Shown in pieces: positions 6,874 to 14,467 of a stretch of 18,601 nt of DNA (the first letter of the stretch is position 1; each line of letters begins with the position of its first letter). The notes beneath the pieces are model-generated. The model was not told where the DNA came from, made no database searches, and saw only the letters and a list, made by a program, of their open reading frames with translations. Origin of the DNA: Spirochaetae bacterium HGW-Spirochaetae-7 (lineage in GTDB: Bacteria > Spirochaetota > Spirochaetia > Treponematales > UBA12059). The translations under genes and the position numbers were made by a program. Location of the stretch: positions 1 through 18,601 of the forward strand of contig PGXR01000020.1 of the NCBI GenBank assembly GCA_002839245.1, in the 5' to 3' direction.

Positions 6874-9606
6874 TTGACCGTGGGCGCATCGCCTCTGGCC
6901 CTGGCGCTCGAACTGGCGGGCGATGGCCGTGCCAGGTTCGTGTTCCCGAGCGAGGTGGCGGCCGCCTCGGCACTTGCCTGGGTACTGGCAGCCTCGGGCA
7001 GGCATGCCCTTCCCTGCGACCGCTTCATGGGGTGGGACGCGTTCAAGTCGTCGGTATTCGCCGGCGACGGGCGGGGCAGGCCCTCGACCAAGGCGATACG
7101 GACGATATTCGCTCGGCTCCTGGCTGCTGAAAACGCCCGCGCGCCTTTCCTTTGTTCCGTCGTGCCGCCGGGCGTCGCCGCCGCGTCTACCAGGTTCACC
7201 GCTTCTATCGCATCGGCCCTTCCTGCGCTCCGCGCGGTTCCCGACGGCCCCGGCGGCCATCTGGCCGACTGGCGTGAAATCAGGCTCCGCTACGGCCAGT
7301 TCATGGCCGACCACGGCCTCTACGAGGCCGCCTGGCTCGGCCGGGAGGCAGGCGAAATCAAGGACCGATGGGTGCTGTTCCATCCCGACCTCACCGAGGA
7401 CTGGGACGACTATTCCCCTGCCGTGCTCGCGTTGCCCGGCGTCCGCGTCGTGCTGTCCGGCGAACTCGGGGCGGAGCCGGTCCCCGTGGCAGGATTCGGG
7501 ACCCTGGTCGAGGAACTGCGGGCGGTGCTGCTGTCCATCAGGACAGAGGTGGCGTCGGGAACCGATCCGGCCGGCATATGCATCAGCGTCGCGTCACCGG
7601 AAACGGTTCTCCCCGTCCTCGAGCGCGAGGCGAGGATAGCAGGCGTTCCGCTGGACGAGCGCGAGGGACGGCCGCTGTCTGAAAGCGCGGGCGGACGCCT
7701 CCTTGCCGATGTCGCGGCGCTGCACGGCAGCAGGATGTCGTTCGCCTCGCTGCGGCGGCTTTTACTGGACGAGTCGCGCCCATGGAAGGAAGCGGCCGCC
7801 GCCCGTCGCCTCCTCGACACGGGCATCCGCAAGCACGTCGTCGCGCCCCTGCCCGACGGCCCCGACATATGGGAAGCTTCGATCGGGTCGGATGACGAAG
7901 TCAGGCGCTTGTACCGTGGCCTGCGCACGGCTTCGGCCAGGATAGCCACCGCGGCCGGCTTCAGGTCGCTCAGGTCAGCTTTCGACTCCTTCCGGCACGC
8001 CTTCATCGACGAGTCCGCCTGGTCCCGAAGGCAGAACGACGAGATCGCGAGATGCCTCGCCGTGCTGGACGAGCTGGACGAGGCTACCATAGCGGCCGGC
8101 ATCGATGCCGACGGCATCCCGGGAGCCGCAGAGACACTGATGGACCAGCTCAAGGACACCCGCTACCTTCCGGTGTCGGAATCCGGCGGCATCGCGGTGT
8201 ACCGGTTCCCCGTGGCCGCAGGAGGCATGCCCGACCTGCACTACGTCGTCAACCTGTCCGAAGGGTCGGCTACCGCCGCCGCCAGGCCGCTGTCGTTCAT
8301 GCGCGCGGACGAGCGGGACCGCGCCGGCGCCTCGGATCGCGACATCTCGGCGGGCCTCGTCAGGCTCCTTGCCATCTCGGGCAAACGGGTCTTCATGAGC
8401 TGCTCGGCGGACGGACCCGACGGCGTCCGTCCGCCCCACCCCGCGGTCGAACCGCTCGAGCCGGTCAGAGCCGGCCTCCCGTACGACAGGGAACTCTGGC
8501 TCCCCAACCGCGAGGCCGACGCTCCGCCGATAGTCTTCCCCATCCAGGCCGCGAGCGCCGGCGCGGCGCTTGCCACCGTATTCGGGCCCGATTGCGCCGA
8601 CTGGTCGACCGGAATACCGGAATCCCCGGTGACCATGGGGAAATCCGCCACGGCTGCCCTCCTGGCTTCCCAGAGTTCCGGAGGCCGGCTCCGTCTGTCG
8701 GCTACCGCAATCGAAGGATACGCCTCGTGCGCGTTCCGCCGCGTCTACGCTCGGCAGTTGAAAGTGGAGGCGGTGGAGTCGGGGCTTTCGTTCATCGACA
8801 ACCTTCTCATCGGTACCATCTACCATGACGCCTTCAGCCGCCTCCTGGAGCCGCTTGCCAAGGCAGGGATACCGGTCGTCTCCGCTGCCGACGGCAACGA
8901 CGGGGACGGCCCGGCCGCGGGCGAAACGGCCAGGCCTTCGGGCGAGGAAGTACGGTCGGCCATCGCCGAAGCAATAAGCGCCATCGGGCGGGACCGCGGC
9001 CCCATGGCCGGAGTCCTGGTCCAGACGGCCACGCCGGTGCTCGGGAAGATGTTCTCGGCAGCGGCCGCCAGCCTGCTGTCAGCGATCGACGGCCTCGTAC
9101 CGGTGCTCGTCGACGAGGTGGAGCTTTCCGCGCCGCTGCCGACGCTCGACGCCGAGCTGTACGGAAGGCCGGACCTGGTCTGCGTCAGGCCCGGCGACTC
9201 GGGCCGCCCGCGCGCCGTCATCGTCGACTACAAGAAGTCGAAGATCCCCGCCCGGGCAGAGCTGGCGCCCGACGAGACGGGAACGATAAGCGCCATCCAG
9301 ATACCGGCGTACACCGTCCTTGTCGCCGCGGCCGGATACGAGCCGGAAGCCGCCTGGTACCTGTCCGTCGAGGGTTCCGGGCCGTCGGGCAAGGGGCTGC
9401 GCCTCGTGTTCGGCCCGGGTGACAAGCCATGCATCGACGCGGGCGGCATGTCGCTGCTCGAGCCGGCTCTGACCGCGGCTGCCGCGAAAGCCGCGGCAAC
9501 CATCAGAAGCGGCAGCGTCTATATACCGGCCCACCGCGACCGCGAAGCCGTGTGCGTTCAATGCGACCTGCGACCCGTATGCCGGGCACATTACACGGTG
9601 AGGTGA
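6874..9606 (+). CDS. addB: AddB-like subunit with PD-(D/E)XK nuclease and Fe-S cysteines
   Basis: This 910-residue protein is predicted to pair with AddA in a RecBCD-like double-strand-break repair complex. The C-terminal nuclease motif is GRPDLVCV (Asp767) followed by IVDYKKSK (Asp785, Lys787). Four Cys are placed as in AddB-type Fe-S nucleases: Cys619 in YASCAFRRVY, then Cys894, Cys897 and Cys903 in CVQCDLRPVC near the C-terminus. No Walker A GxGKT is visible in the N-terminal region, so ATP-driven helicase activity is unlikely; RexB-type subunits also lack it. The start is TTG 6874, preceded by GGTGGGC, 10 nt after the flavin reductase gene. GTG 6880 is an alternative. The stop lies 2 nt before the AddA ATG, the usual addB-addA order. 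It is shorter than classical AddB (about 1150 residues). Confidence 0.8.
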   Translation: MTVGASPLALALELAGDGRARFVFPSEVAAASALAWVLAASGRHALPCDRFMGWDAFKSSVFAGDGRGRPSTKAIRTIFARLLAAENARAPFLCSVVPPGVAAASTRFTASIASALPALRAVPDGPGGHLADWREIRLRYGQFMADHGLYEAAWLGREAGEIKDRWVLFHPDLTEDWDDYSPAVLALPGVRVVLSGELGAEPVPVAGFGTLVEELRAVLLSIRTEVASGTDPAGICISVASPETVLPVLEREARIAGVPLDEREGRPLSESAGGRLLADVAALHGSRMSFASLRRLLLDESRPWKEAAAARRLLDTGIRKHVVAPLPDGPDIWEASIGSDDEVRRLYRGLRTASARIATAAGFRSLRSAFDSFRHAFIDESAWSRRQNDEIARCLAVLDELDEATIAAGIDADGIPGAAETLMDQLKDTRYLPVSESGGIAVYRFPVAAGGMPDLHYVVNLSEGSATAAARPLSFMRADERDRAGASDRDISAGLVRLLAISGKRVFMSCSADGPDGVRPPHPAVEPLEPVRAGLPYDRELWLPNREADAPPIVFPIQAASAGAALATVFGPDCADWSTGIPESPVTMGKSATAALLASQSSGGRLRLSATAIEGYASCAFRRVYARQLKVEAVESGLSFIDNLLIGTIYHDAFSRLLEPLAKAGIPVVSAADGNDGDGPAAGETARPSGEEVRSAIAEAISAIGRDRGPMAGVLVQTATPVLGKMFSAAAASLLSAIDGLVPVLVDEVELSAPLPTLDAELYGRPDLVCVRPGDSGRPRAVIVDYKKSKIPARAELAPDETGTISAIQIPAYTVLVAAAGYEPEAAWYLSVEGSGPSGKGLRLVFGPGDKPCIDAGGMSLLEPALTAAAAKAAATIRSGSVYIPAHRDREAVCVQCDLRPVCRAHYTVR

Positions 9607-9608
9607 GC

Positions 9609-12600
9609 ATGAGCGCGTGGCAGGATCTTCTGGACGGACTTGAACCGCTGCATCAGTTGCCCGCCGTGCACGAGCGGCGATCGGCGGTAGTCTCAGCTGG
9701 AGCGGGATCGGGCAAGACGAGGGTACTGGCCGTGCGGTACCTGCACCTGGTCAAGGAGCGGGGCATCGCCCCTGAGCGCATCCTGTGCCTCACCTTCACC
9801 AAAAAGGCGGCCGCGGAGATGAGCGAACGCATCCGGGGCATGCTTGCCTCGTGCGCGCGCGACGACGACGACTTCAGGCGGGCCCTCGAGGCCTTCCCCG
9901 CCGCCAGGGTTTCTACTCTCGATTCGTTCTGCGCCGACATCGCGAGGAACGGCTGTGCCCGCTGGGGAGTCGCCCCCGACTTCGTGATAGACGAAGTGGA
10001 GGCCACAAGCGCGCTCGAGGCCTTGTCCGTCGACTACCTGCTCCGCAAGCGTTTCGAGCCTGTGGCCGCCTCGTTCATCGCGGCCACCGGTTTCGAGAAT
10101 GCCGCCGCGGCGCTGCTCGGCCTGTCGGGTGGCAGGAGCGGCCTCCTGGTGCAGGGCAGGCGGTTCGACGCACCGGCGCAGACAAAAGCCGTAGCGGACG
10201 TCCTCGCCGCGGCGCACGAAAGGCTGCACGGGCTGCTCTCAGGCGGCCTCGGCCTTGACGGCGGCTCGGGAGCCACCGTGGCCGCCTGGCTGGAGCGCTC
10301 GTCCCGTTTCAGCCCCCTGGCCCCGGCGCCCGACGACAGCGCCGCACTGGAGGTGGCCCGGGCCGACTACCTGGCCGTGTCCGGCCTCAGGCGACCGGGC
10401 ACCAACACCAAGGGCGCGGCGGCGGCGTACTACAACGAAGCCGGAGTCGAAGCCAAGGCGCTCGCCGCGGCCGCCGTGCTGGGCTGCGACGCCCTCCTCG
10501 ACGACAGGCGGCAGGGAGCCATGGACCTGCTCGGGGATTTTGTCGCGGAGGCCGCCGAAGCGCGCGCCGCTTCAGGCAAGCTGGCTTTCGCGGACGTTGC
10601 GGCTATGGCCGTCGAGACGCTCGCCGGCGACCTGGACCTGCGCGACTGGTACCGCTCGCGCTTCGACGCGGTGATGGTAGACGAATTCCAGGACGACAAC
10701 GAACTCCAGAAGCGCCTCCTGTACCTGGTGGCAGAACGCCGCGACCGCACCGGGGCCGGCCGCGGCCCCACGGTAGGGCCCGAAGACCTGGAGCCGGGCG
10801 TGCTTTTCTTCGTAGGTGACGAGAAGCAAAGCGTCTACGCCTTCCGGGGCGCGGACGTGACGGTCTTCCGGGGTCTTTCAAAGGAACTCGCCCTTGCGCC
10901 GGGCGGGTTCGGCGAGCACCGCCTCGAGGTCAACTGGCGTTCCGAGCCCGGCCTGATCGATTTCTTCAACGCCACCTTCTCGCGGATACTGCCGGCACCG
11001 GACGACGAAGCCGCCCAGGACTTCGAGGCGCGGTTCACCAGGCTCGGCTCCGGCCCCGCCACGCCGGGAGTAGAGCCTGTCGTCGCCTGGCTCGAGTCAA
11101 ACGAGCCGGGCGACGACGGCTGGCTGCCTTCGGGCGAAGCCGAGGCATGGCGCATCGCCGAACTCGTCAAGTCACTGGTACGGGACGGCGCCATCATCGC
11201 CGCCAAGGGTCCCGGCGGCCGCAAGACCGCCAGGGCATGCGGCTACGACGACATCGCGGTGCTGTTCAAGAGCACCGTCAGCCAGAATGTCGTCGAACGC
11301 TATTTCAGGCTGTTCGGCATACCCTACACGGCTTCGTCGACCGCCGGCCTCTACGCCGAATCGGTGCTGGGAGACCTCTATGCCATGCTCAGGCTGGTCG
11401 TCTACCCCGATGACCGCCTGGCCTTCGCCTCGGTGCTCCGGGGTCCTTTTGCCAGACTTTCCGACGACTCGGTCTTCGCGGTCCTGTCCCCCGGCTCGGC
11501 CGGCCCGGACGGGCTCCTTGGCTTCGATCCGGCCGCGCTTGCGCCGGACGAGGCTGCCCGGTTCGCGGCGGCCAGGGCAACCTGGCAGGGCCTGCGCGAG
11601 CGCGCCGACAGGGAGCCCCTGCGTCGCCTTGTCGAATACCTCTGGTACGACCGCGGCCTCAGGTGGAGCGTGCAGAAGGATCCCTCCCAGGCCGCCTTCC
11701 TCGAGCATTTCGACTATGCGTGGACGATGGCCGCGGCTGCCGACTCCCGCGGCGAGCGCCTCGTCGACCTGGTGGCCTCGCTCGAAGCGCGGATGGGCAA
11801 GCTGGAACGCTACGACGAAGGCCCGGTGGCGAGGGAGAGCTCCCGGGGCGTTTCGATCATGACCGTACACCTCTCCAAGGGGCTCGAATTCCCGGTCGTC
11901 ATCCTGCCGGACCTCGACAATATCGGCCGCAACACGCCAAGCGAGCCCATCGCCAGGGACGGTCGGTTCGGTCCTTCAATCCGCCTTCTCGACCCGGCCT
12001 CGACGCCCCGCGACCCGGTGGACGCCTTCGACCGCGCGCTCCGGAAGATTGAAAAAGGGGAAGGCGAGGATGCGATGAACGAATCGCTCGCCGAGACCGC
12101 CAGGCTGTGCTACGTTGCCTGTACCCGCGCCATTTCGAGGCTCTACCTCGTCGGCAAGGTACCCAGAAACGCCGACAAAAGCGGCAGGAGCTTCCGCGGG
12201 CTCCTGCTGCGCGCCTGGCCATGGGCTGGACCCGCCAGCGCCTCTGACGAGGAATTCCTGTCGGATCGCCCCGATGACGCGCCCGCCTCGTTCTCGGTCG
12301 CCTACGTCGAGCCGCGCACGCAGGCGGACTGGTACACCCTGGTTTCAGGCAGCCGCTGCGACGGCAGGCAGCTGGCAGCCGCGACAGCCGCAGCGGCATC
12401 GACTGCCGTAGCCGAGAGGAAAAGCCGCTGGTCGGTCACCGGCGCGGCGGCCAGGCTGGAAGAACTCGCGTGCCTGGAATCCATCGCCAGCCAGCCAGCC
12501 GGGGAAACCGGGGAAGCGCAGCCAGCCGGGGCGGAAGGGCTTTCCGATGTGGATTTCGGGACTTTGTGCCACCAGATCCTGGAATCGGTCCTGGGCAGGC

Positions 12601-13082
12601 CGGACGAGGAGCCCAAGCCCCGCGGAGCGGTCGCGGCCGCCCTCGAAAGGCTCCCGGCACAGGCGCGCAAGGCCAGCCTCCAATCGGCCCTCGACCTGGC
12701 GAGAACCTTCGCGCTGTCGCCCCGCGGCATCGCGGCTGCCGCTGCCCGCGATGCCGCGCGGGCCGGGGTTCCGAATGCGGTCTTCCGCCTTGAGTACCCC
12801 TTCGTCTGGCGCGGCCAGGCTCGACCGGGGCAGCCGCTGCTGCTTTCCGGCGCCATGGACCTGGTCTACGGCAACGGCGAAGGCATGGTCGTCATCGATT
12901 TCAAGACGGACCGCGTCATCAACCCCGCCAGGCACGCGTTCCAGCTATCGGTCTACCGGGATGCCGCCGAGTCGATTTTCGGCCTTCCCGCCAAAGCCTA
13001 TGTCAGCTACCTCCGCGACGGGTCGGAGCAGGAAGTCTCCGGACTCCCGGACATCACGGACCTGGACGGACATTGTGCTTGA
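9609..13082 (+). CDS. addA: AddA-type UvrD-family helicase/nuclease
   Basis: This 1157-residue protein is an SF1A helicase fused to a RecB-type nuclease, acting on broken DNA ends with the AddB-like subunit. Helicase motifs in order: Walker A SAGAGSGKT (29-37); LTFTKKAAAEM (61-71); Walker B DEFQD (358-362); FVGDEKQSVYAFRGAD (401-416), motif III region; TVHLSKGLEF (752-761); CYVACTRA, motif VI region. The nuclease domain has His988 in GTLCHQILE, Asp1084 in SGAMDLVY, and Asp1097/Lys1099 in VVIDFKTD. All catalytic residues expected for both activities are present. ATG 9609 is chosen because it lies 2 nt after the addB stop with GGTGAGG just upstream. The in-frame opening from 9429 overlaps addB and is a shadow. 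The length is usual for AddA. Confidence 0.92.
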   Translation: MSAWQDLLDGLEPLHQLPAVHERRSAVVSAGAGSGKTRVLAVRYLHLVKERGIAPERILCLTFTKKAAAEMSERIRGMLASCARDDDDFRRALEAFPAARVSTLDSFCADIARNGCARWGVAPDFVIDEVEATSALEALSVDYLLRKRFEPVAASFIAATGFENAAAALLGLSGGRSGLLVQGRRFDAPAQTKAVADVLAAAHERLHGLLSGGLGLDGGSGATVAAWLERSSRFSPLAPAPDDSAALEVARADYLAVSGLRRPGTNTKGAAAAYYNEAGVEAKALAAAAVLGCDALLDDRRQGAMDLLGDFVAEAAEARAASGKLAFADVAAMAVETLAGDLDLRDWYRSRFDAVMVDEFQDDNELQKRLLYLVAERRDRTGAGRGPTVGPEDLEPGVLFFVGDEKQSVYAFRGADVTVFRGLSKELALAPGGFGEHRLEVNWRSEPGLIDFFNATFSRILPAPDDEAAQDFEARFTRLGSGPATPGVEPVVAWLESNEPGDDGWLPSGEAEAWRIAELVKSLVRDGAIIAAKGPGGRKTARACGYDDIAVLFKSTVSQNVVERYFRLFGIPYTASSTAGLYAESVLGDLYAMLRLVVYPDDRLAFASVLRGPFARLSDDSVFAVLSPGSAGPDGLLGFDPAALAPDEAARFAAARATWQGLRERADREPLRRLVEYLWYDRGLRWSVQKDPSQAAFLEHFDYAWTMAAAADSRGERLVDLVASLEARMGKLERYDEGPVARESSRGVSIMTVHLSKGLEFPVVILPDLDNIGRNTPSEPIARDGRFGPSIRLLDPASTPRDPVDAFDRALRKIEKGEGEDAMNESLAETARLCYVACTRAISRLYLVGKVPRNADKSGRSFRGLLLRAWPWAGPASASDEEFLSDRPDDAPASFSVAYVEPRTQADWYTLVSGSRCDGRQLAAATAAAASTAVAERKSRWSVTGAAARLEELACLESIASQPAGETGEAQPAGAEGLSDVDFGTLCHQILESVLGRPDEEPKPRGAVAAALERLPAQARKASLQSALDLARTFALSPRGIAAAAARDAARAGVPNAVFRLEYPFVWRGQARPGQPLLLSGAMDLVYGNGEGMVVIDFKTDRVINPARHAFQLSVYRDAAESIFGLPAKAYVSYLRDGSEQEVSGLPDITDLDGHCA

Positions 13083-13330
13083 TCTGGCATCAATATTGGC
13101 TCCATTAACTCCAAAGAGTCAAAATACCAGTAGACCTGGAACCAACTTTAGGGCATACTTGCGGCACGAAGAATGGCACGCGGTTCCACATCCACAGCGT
13201 GCCGCCCATTCTACCCGAAACCTGCAGCCCAGGCGTCAATACACCACTGAGCGTGCCATTCTTCGTCCAATCCCATGCTCCTTTTACCCAGCCAGCGCCA
13301 TACCAGGCTGTTTCGATGAAAGGCGGCCAA
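13083..13330. other. Lower-GC intergenic region before the chrA pair
   Basis: By my count bases 13081-13320 are about 52% GC and the first 60 about 42%, clearly below the neighbouring genes. The segment carries an inverted-repeat structure (separate entry), a small ACTC-CAAA-GAGT hairpin near 13109-13120, and CCAG-TAGAC-CTGG near 13127-13139. I could not define a good promoter for the chrA genes here. On the minus strand a Trp/Gly-rich frame is open from inside chrA to about 13105. It has no recognised family match and may be a gene remnant or chance. Its composition suggests acquisition from elsewhere or a structured leader RNA. Confidence 0.5.
13166..13266. repeat. 16-bp inverted repeat with an imperfect third arm
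   Basis: ACGAAGAATGGCACGC (13166-13181) is the exact reverse complement of GCGTGCCATTCTTCGT (13251-13266), separated by 69 bp. Between them, GCGTG-CCGC-CCATTCT (13197-13212) is a second partner for the left arm: AGAATGGCACGC can pair with it with a 4-nt bulge and a 15-nt loop. The left arm can thus form either a short local hairpin or the long-range stem. No target-site duplication or transposase is seen, so a MITE is not supported. Confidence 0.75.
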
Positions 13331-13885
13331 GTGAGCGATAAAACCGCGGATGCCCCAGGCTTCCTGACGATTTTCGGATTCTTCTTCGGTATTTCGGCCG
13401 TCACTATTGGCGGGGGCTACGTCATGGTGCCGGTCATACAGCGGGCCGTGGAAAAACGAGGCTGGATACCCGAGAACGAGTTCTACGACCTGTTCGCCAC
13501 CGCGCAGAGCATCCCGGGTCCGCTCGCGCTCAACACCGCCGTTTTCGTCGGCAGGCGGATAGCCGGGACTCGCGGCTTCATCGCGGCATTCCTCGGAATA
13601 CTGCTGCCTCCCTTCGCTTCGATAATCGCCGTTGCATCCGCTCTCGAGGTCGTCGGCGCTTGGCCGCCTGTCAGGGGCTTCCTGGATGGCGCCTTCGCTG
13701 TCGTCCCCGGCCTGACCGCGGCGCTCGCCTTCAACATGATCAGGAAGCGGACCTGGACGCCGCTGCGGGCCGTCATCACCGTCGCCGGCGCCGTGCTGAT
13801 CGTCGTCGCGGCCAAATGGGCCGTGCCGGTATTCTTCGCCGTCGTGCTGGTAGCGTGGCTTTTCGAGAGAACGAAGCCATGCTGA
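13331..13885 (+). CDS. Chromate transporter (ChrA), first half-size subunit
   Basis: This 184-residue membrane protein is a short-chain ChrA (CHR superfamily) subunit. The family motif with a Gly triplet (IGGGYVMVPVI, 26-36) is followed by FATAQSIPGPLALNTAVFVG (55-74) with the PGP signature. About five to six hydrophobic segments follow. Paired short CHR proteins form one functional transporter for chromate export, or possibly sulfate-like anions. GTG 13331 is preferred because AAAGGCGG (13319-13326) lies 4 nt upstream. ATG 13316 would add five residues with a weaker ribosome-binding site. The 3' end overlaps the next gene by 7 nt, so the two are translationally coupled. The protein is homologous to its partner across the GGG and PGP blocks. 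Confidence 0.86.
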   Translation: MSDKTADAPGFLTIFGFFFGISAVTIGGGYVMVPVIQRAVEKRGWIPENEFYDLFATAQSIPGPLALNTAVFVGRRIAGTRGFIAAFLGILLPPFASIIAVASALEVVGAWPPVRGFLDGAFAVVPGLTAALAFNMIRKRTWTPLRAVITVAGAVLIVVAAKWAVPVFFAVVLVAWLFERTKPC

Positions 13886-14394
13886 ACCTGTTCCTCGCCT
13901 TCCTCAAGGTCGGAGCCGCGTCGTATGGCGGCGGATGGACGATAGTCGGCATCATACGGACCGAGATCCTGTCGCTCGGCTGGCTGACTCCCGACGACTT
14001 CGCCCGCCTCGTCGCGGTGGCCCAGGTGACGCCGGGCCCGGTAGCCCTGAATGCGGCGACCATGGTCGGGTTCAGGCTCTTCGGGCTGGCCGGAGCGGCT
14101 ATTGCCACGCTGGCGGTCGTCGCCGTGCCAGTCACCCTCGCGCTCACCGTCGGCGCGCTTATGTCAAGGATGGCTAAACGTGGCAGGCAGGTGACGGAGG
14201 CGCTCAAGACGGGCACCATCGGCCTCATAGCGATGACTGTCTGGGCATTCGCCCCGGCCGCCACTTCATCGTGGCTGAACGCGGTGACGGCGATCGTCGC
14301 ATTCTCGGTTTCCGCGTTCACCAGGATCAACCCGTTGTGGGTCATTCTTGGTTCAGGCATCATCGGCGCCGCAAGGCGGGCTATTTTCGGCTAG
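13879..14394 (+). CDS. Chromate transporter (ChrA), second half-size subunit
   Basis: This 171-residue membrane protein is the partner of the preceding ChrA half. It shows the same blocks: SYGGGWTIVGII (15-26) and VAQVTPGPVALNAATMVGFR (48-67) with PGP at 52-54. Several hydrophobic segments follow, with a short basic loop (MSRMAKRGRQ) in the middle. The ATG overlaps the stop of the first subunit within ATGCTGA, typical of coupled genes that need equal amounts of product. In the family the two halves are expected to insert in opposite orientation and to form a heterodimer. The substrate is predicted from family membership; chromate itself cannot be verified. No regulator (ChrB-like) gene is adjacent. 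The next gene has its own promoter. Confidence 0.86.
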   Translation: MLNLFLAFLKVGAASYGGGWTIVGIIRTEILSLGWLTPDDFARLVAVAQVTPGPVALNAATMVGFRLFGLAGAAIATLAVVAVPVTLALTVGALMSRMAKRGRQVTEALKTGTIGLIAMTVWAFAPAATSSWLNAVTAIVAFSVSAFTRINPLWVILGSGIIGAARRAIFG

Positions 14395-14400
14395 AATCCT

Positions 14401-14429
14401 CTCGACTATCCGATCCGAACAGCTATACT
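14401..14429 (+). promoter_or_regulatory. Putative promoter of the REC-GGDEF-EAL gene
   Basis: TATACT (14424-14429) is a good -10. A weak -35, CTCGAC (14401-14406), lies 17 bp upstream. The predicted start near 14436 gives a leader of about 32 nt with AGGTTGGAG (14451-14459) 8 nt before ATG 14468. This gene therefore has a classical leader, unlike the leaderless genes at 481 and 2002. Confidence 0.45.
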
Positions 14430-14467
14430 TGTGATATTGAGGATTGCAGAAGGTTGGAGCCGTATCG

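Noticed and set aside
9429..9608. An in-frame open stretch before the AddA ATG.
   Set aside because: It overlaps the end of addB, including the Fe-S Cys codons, and AddA homology starts just after ATG 9609, which has a Shine-Dalgarno.
13166..13266. A miniature inverted-repeat transposable element.
   Set aside because: The 16-bp arms have no flanking direct duplication, no transposase is nearby, and a third internal copy of the arm fits RNA pairing better.
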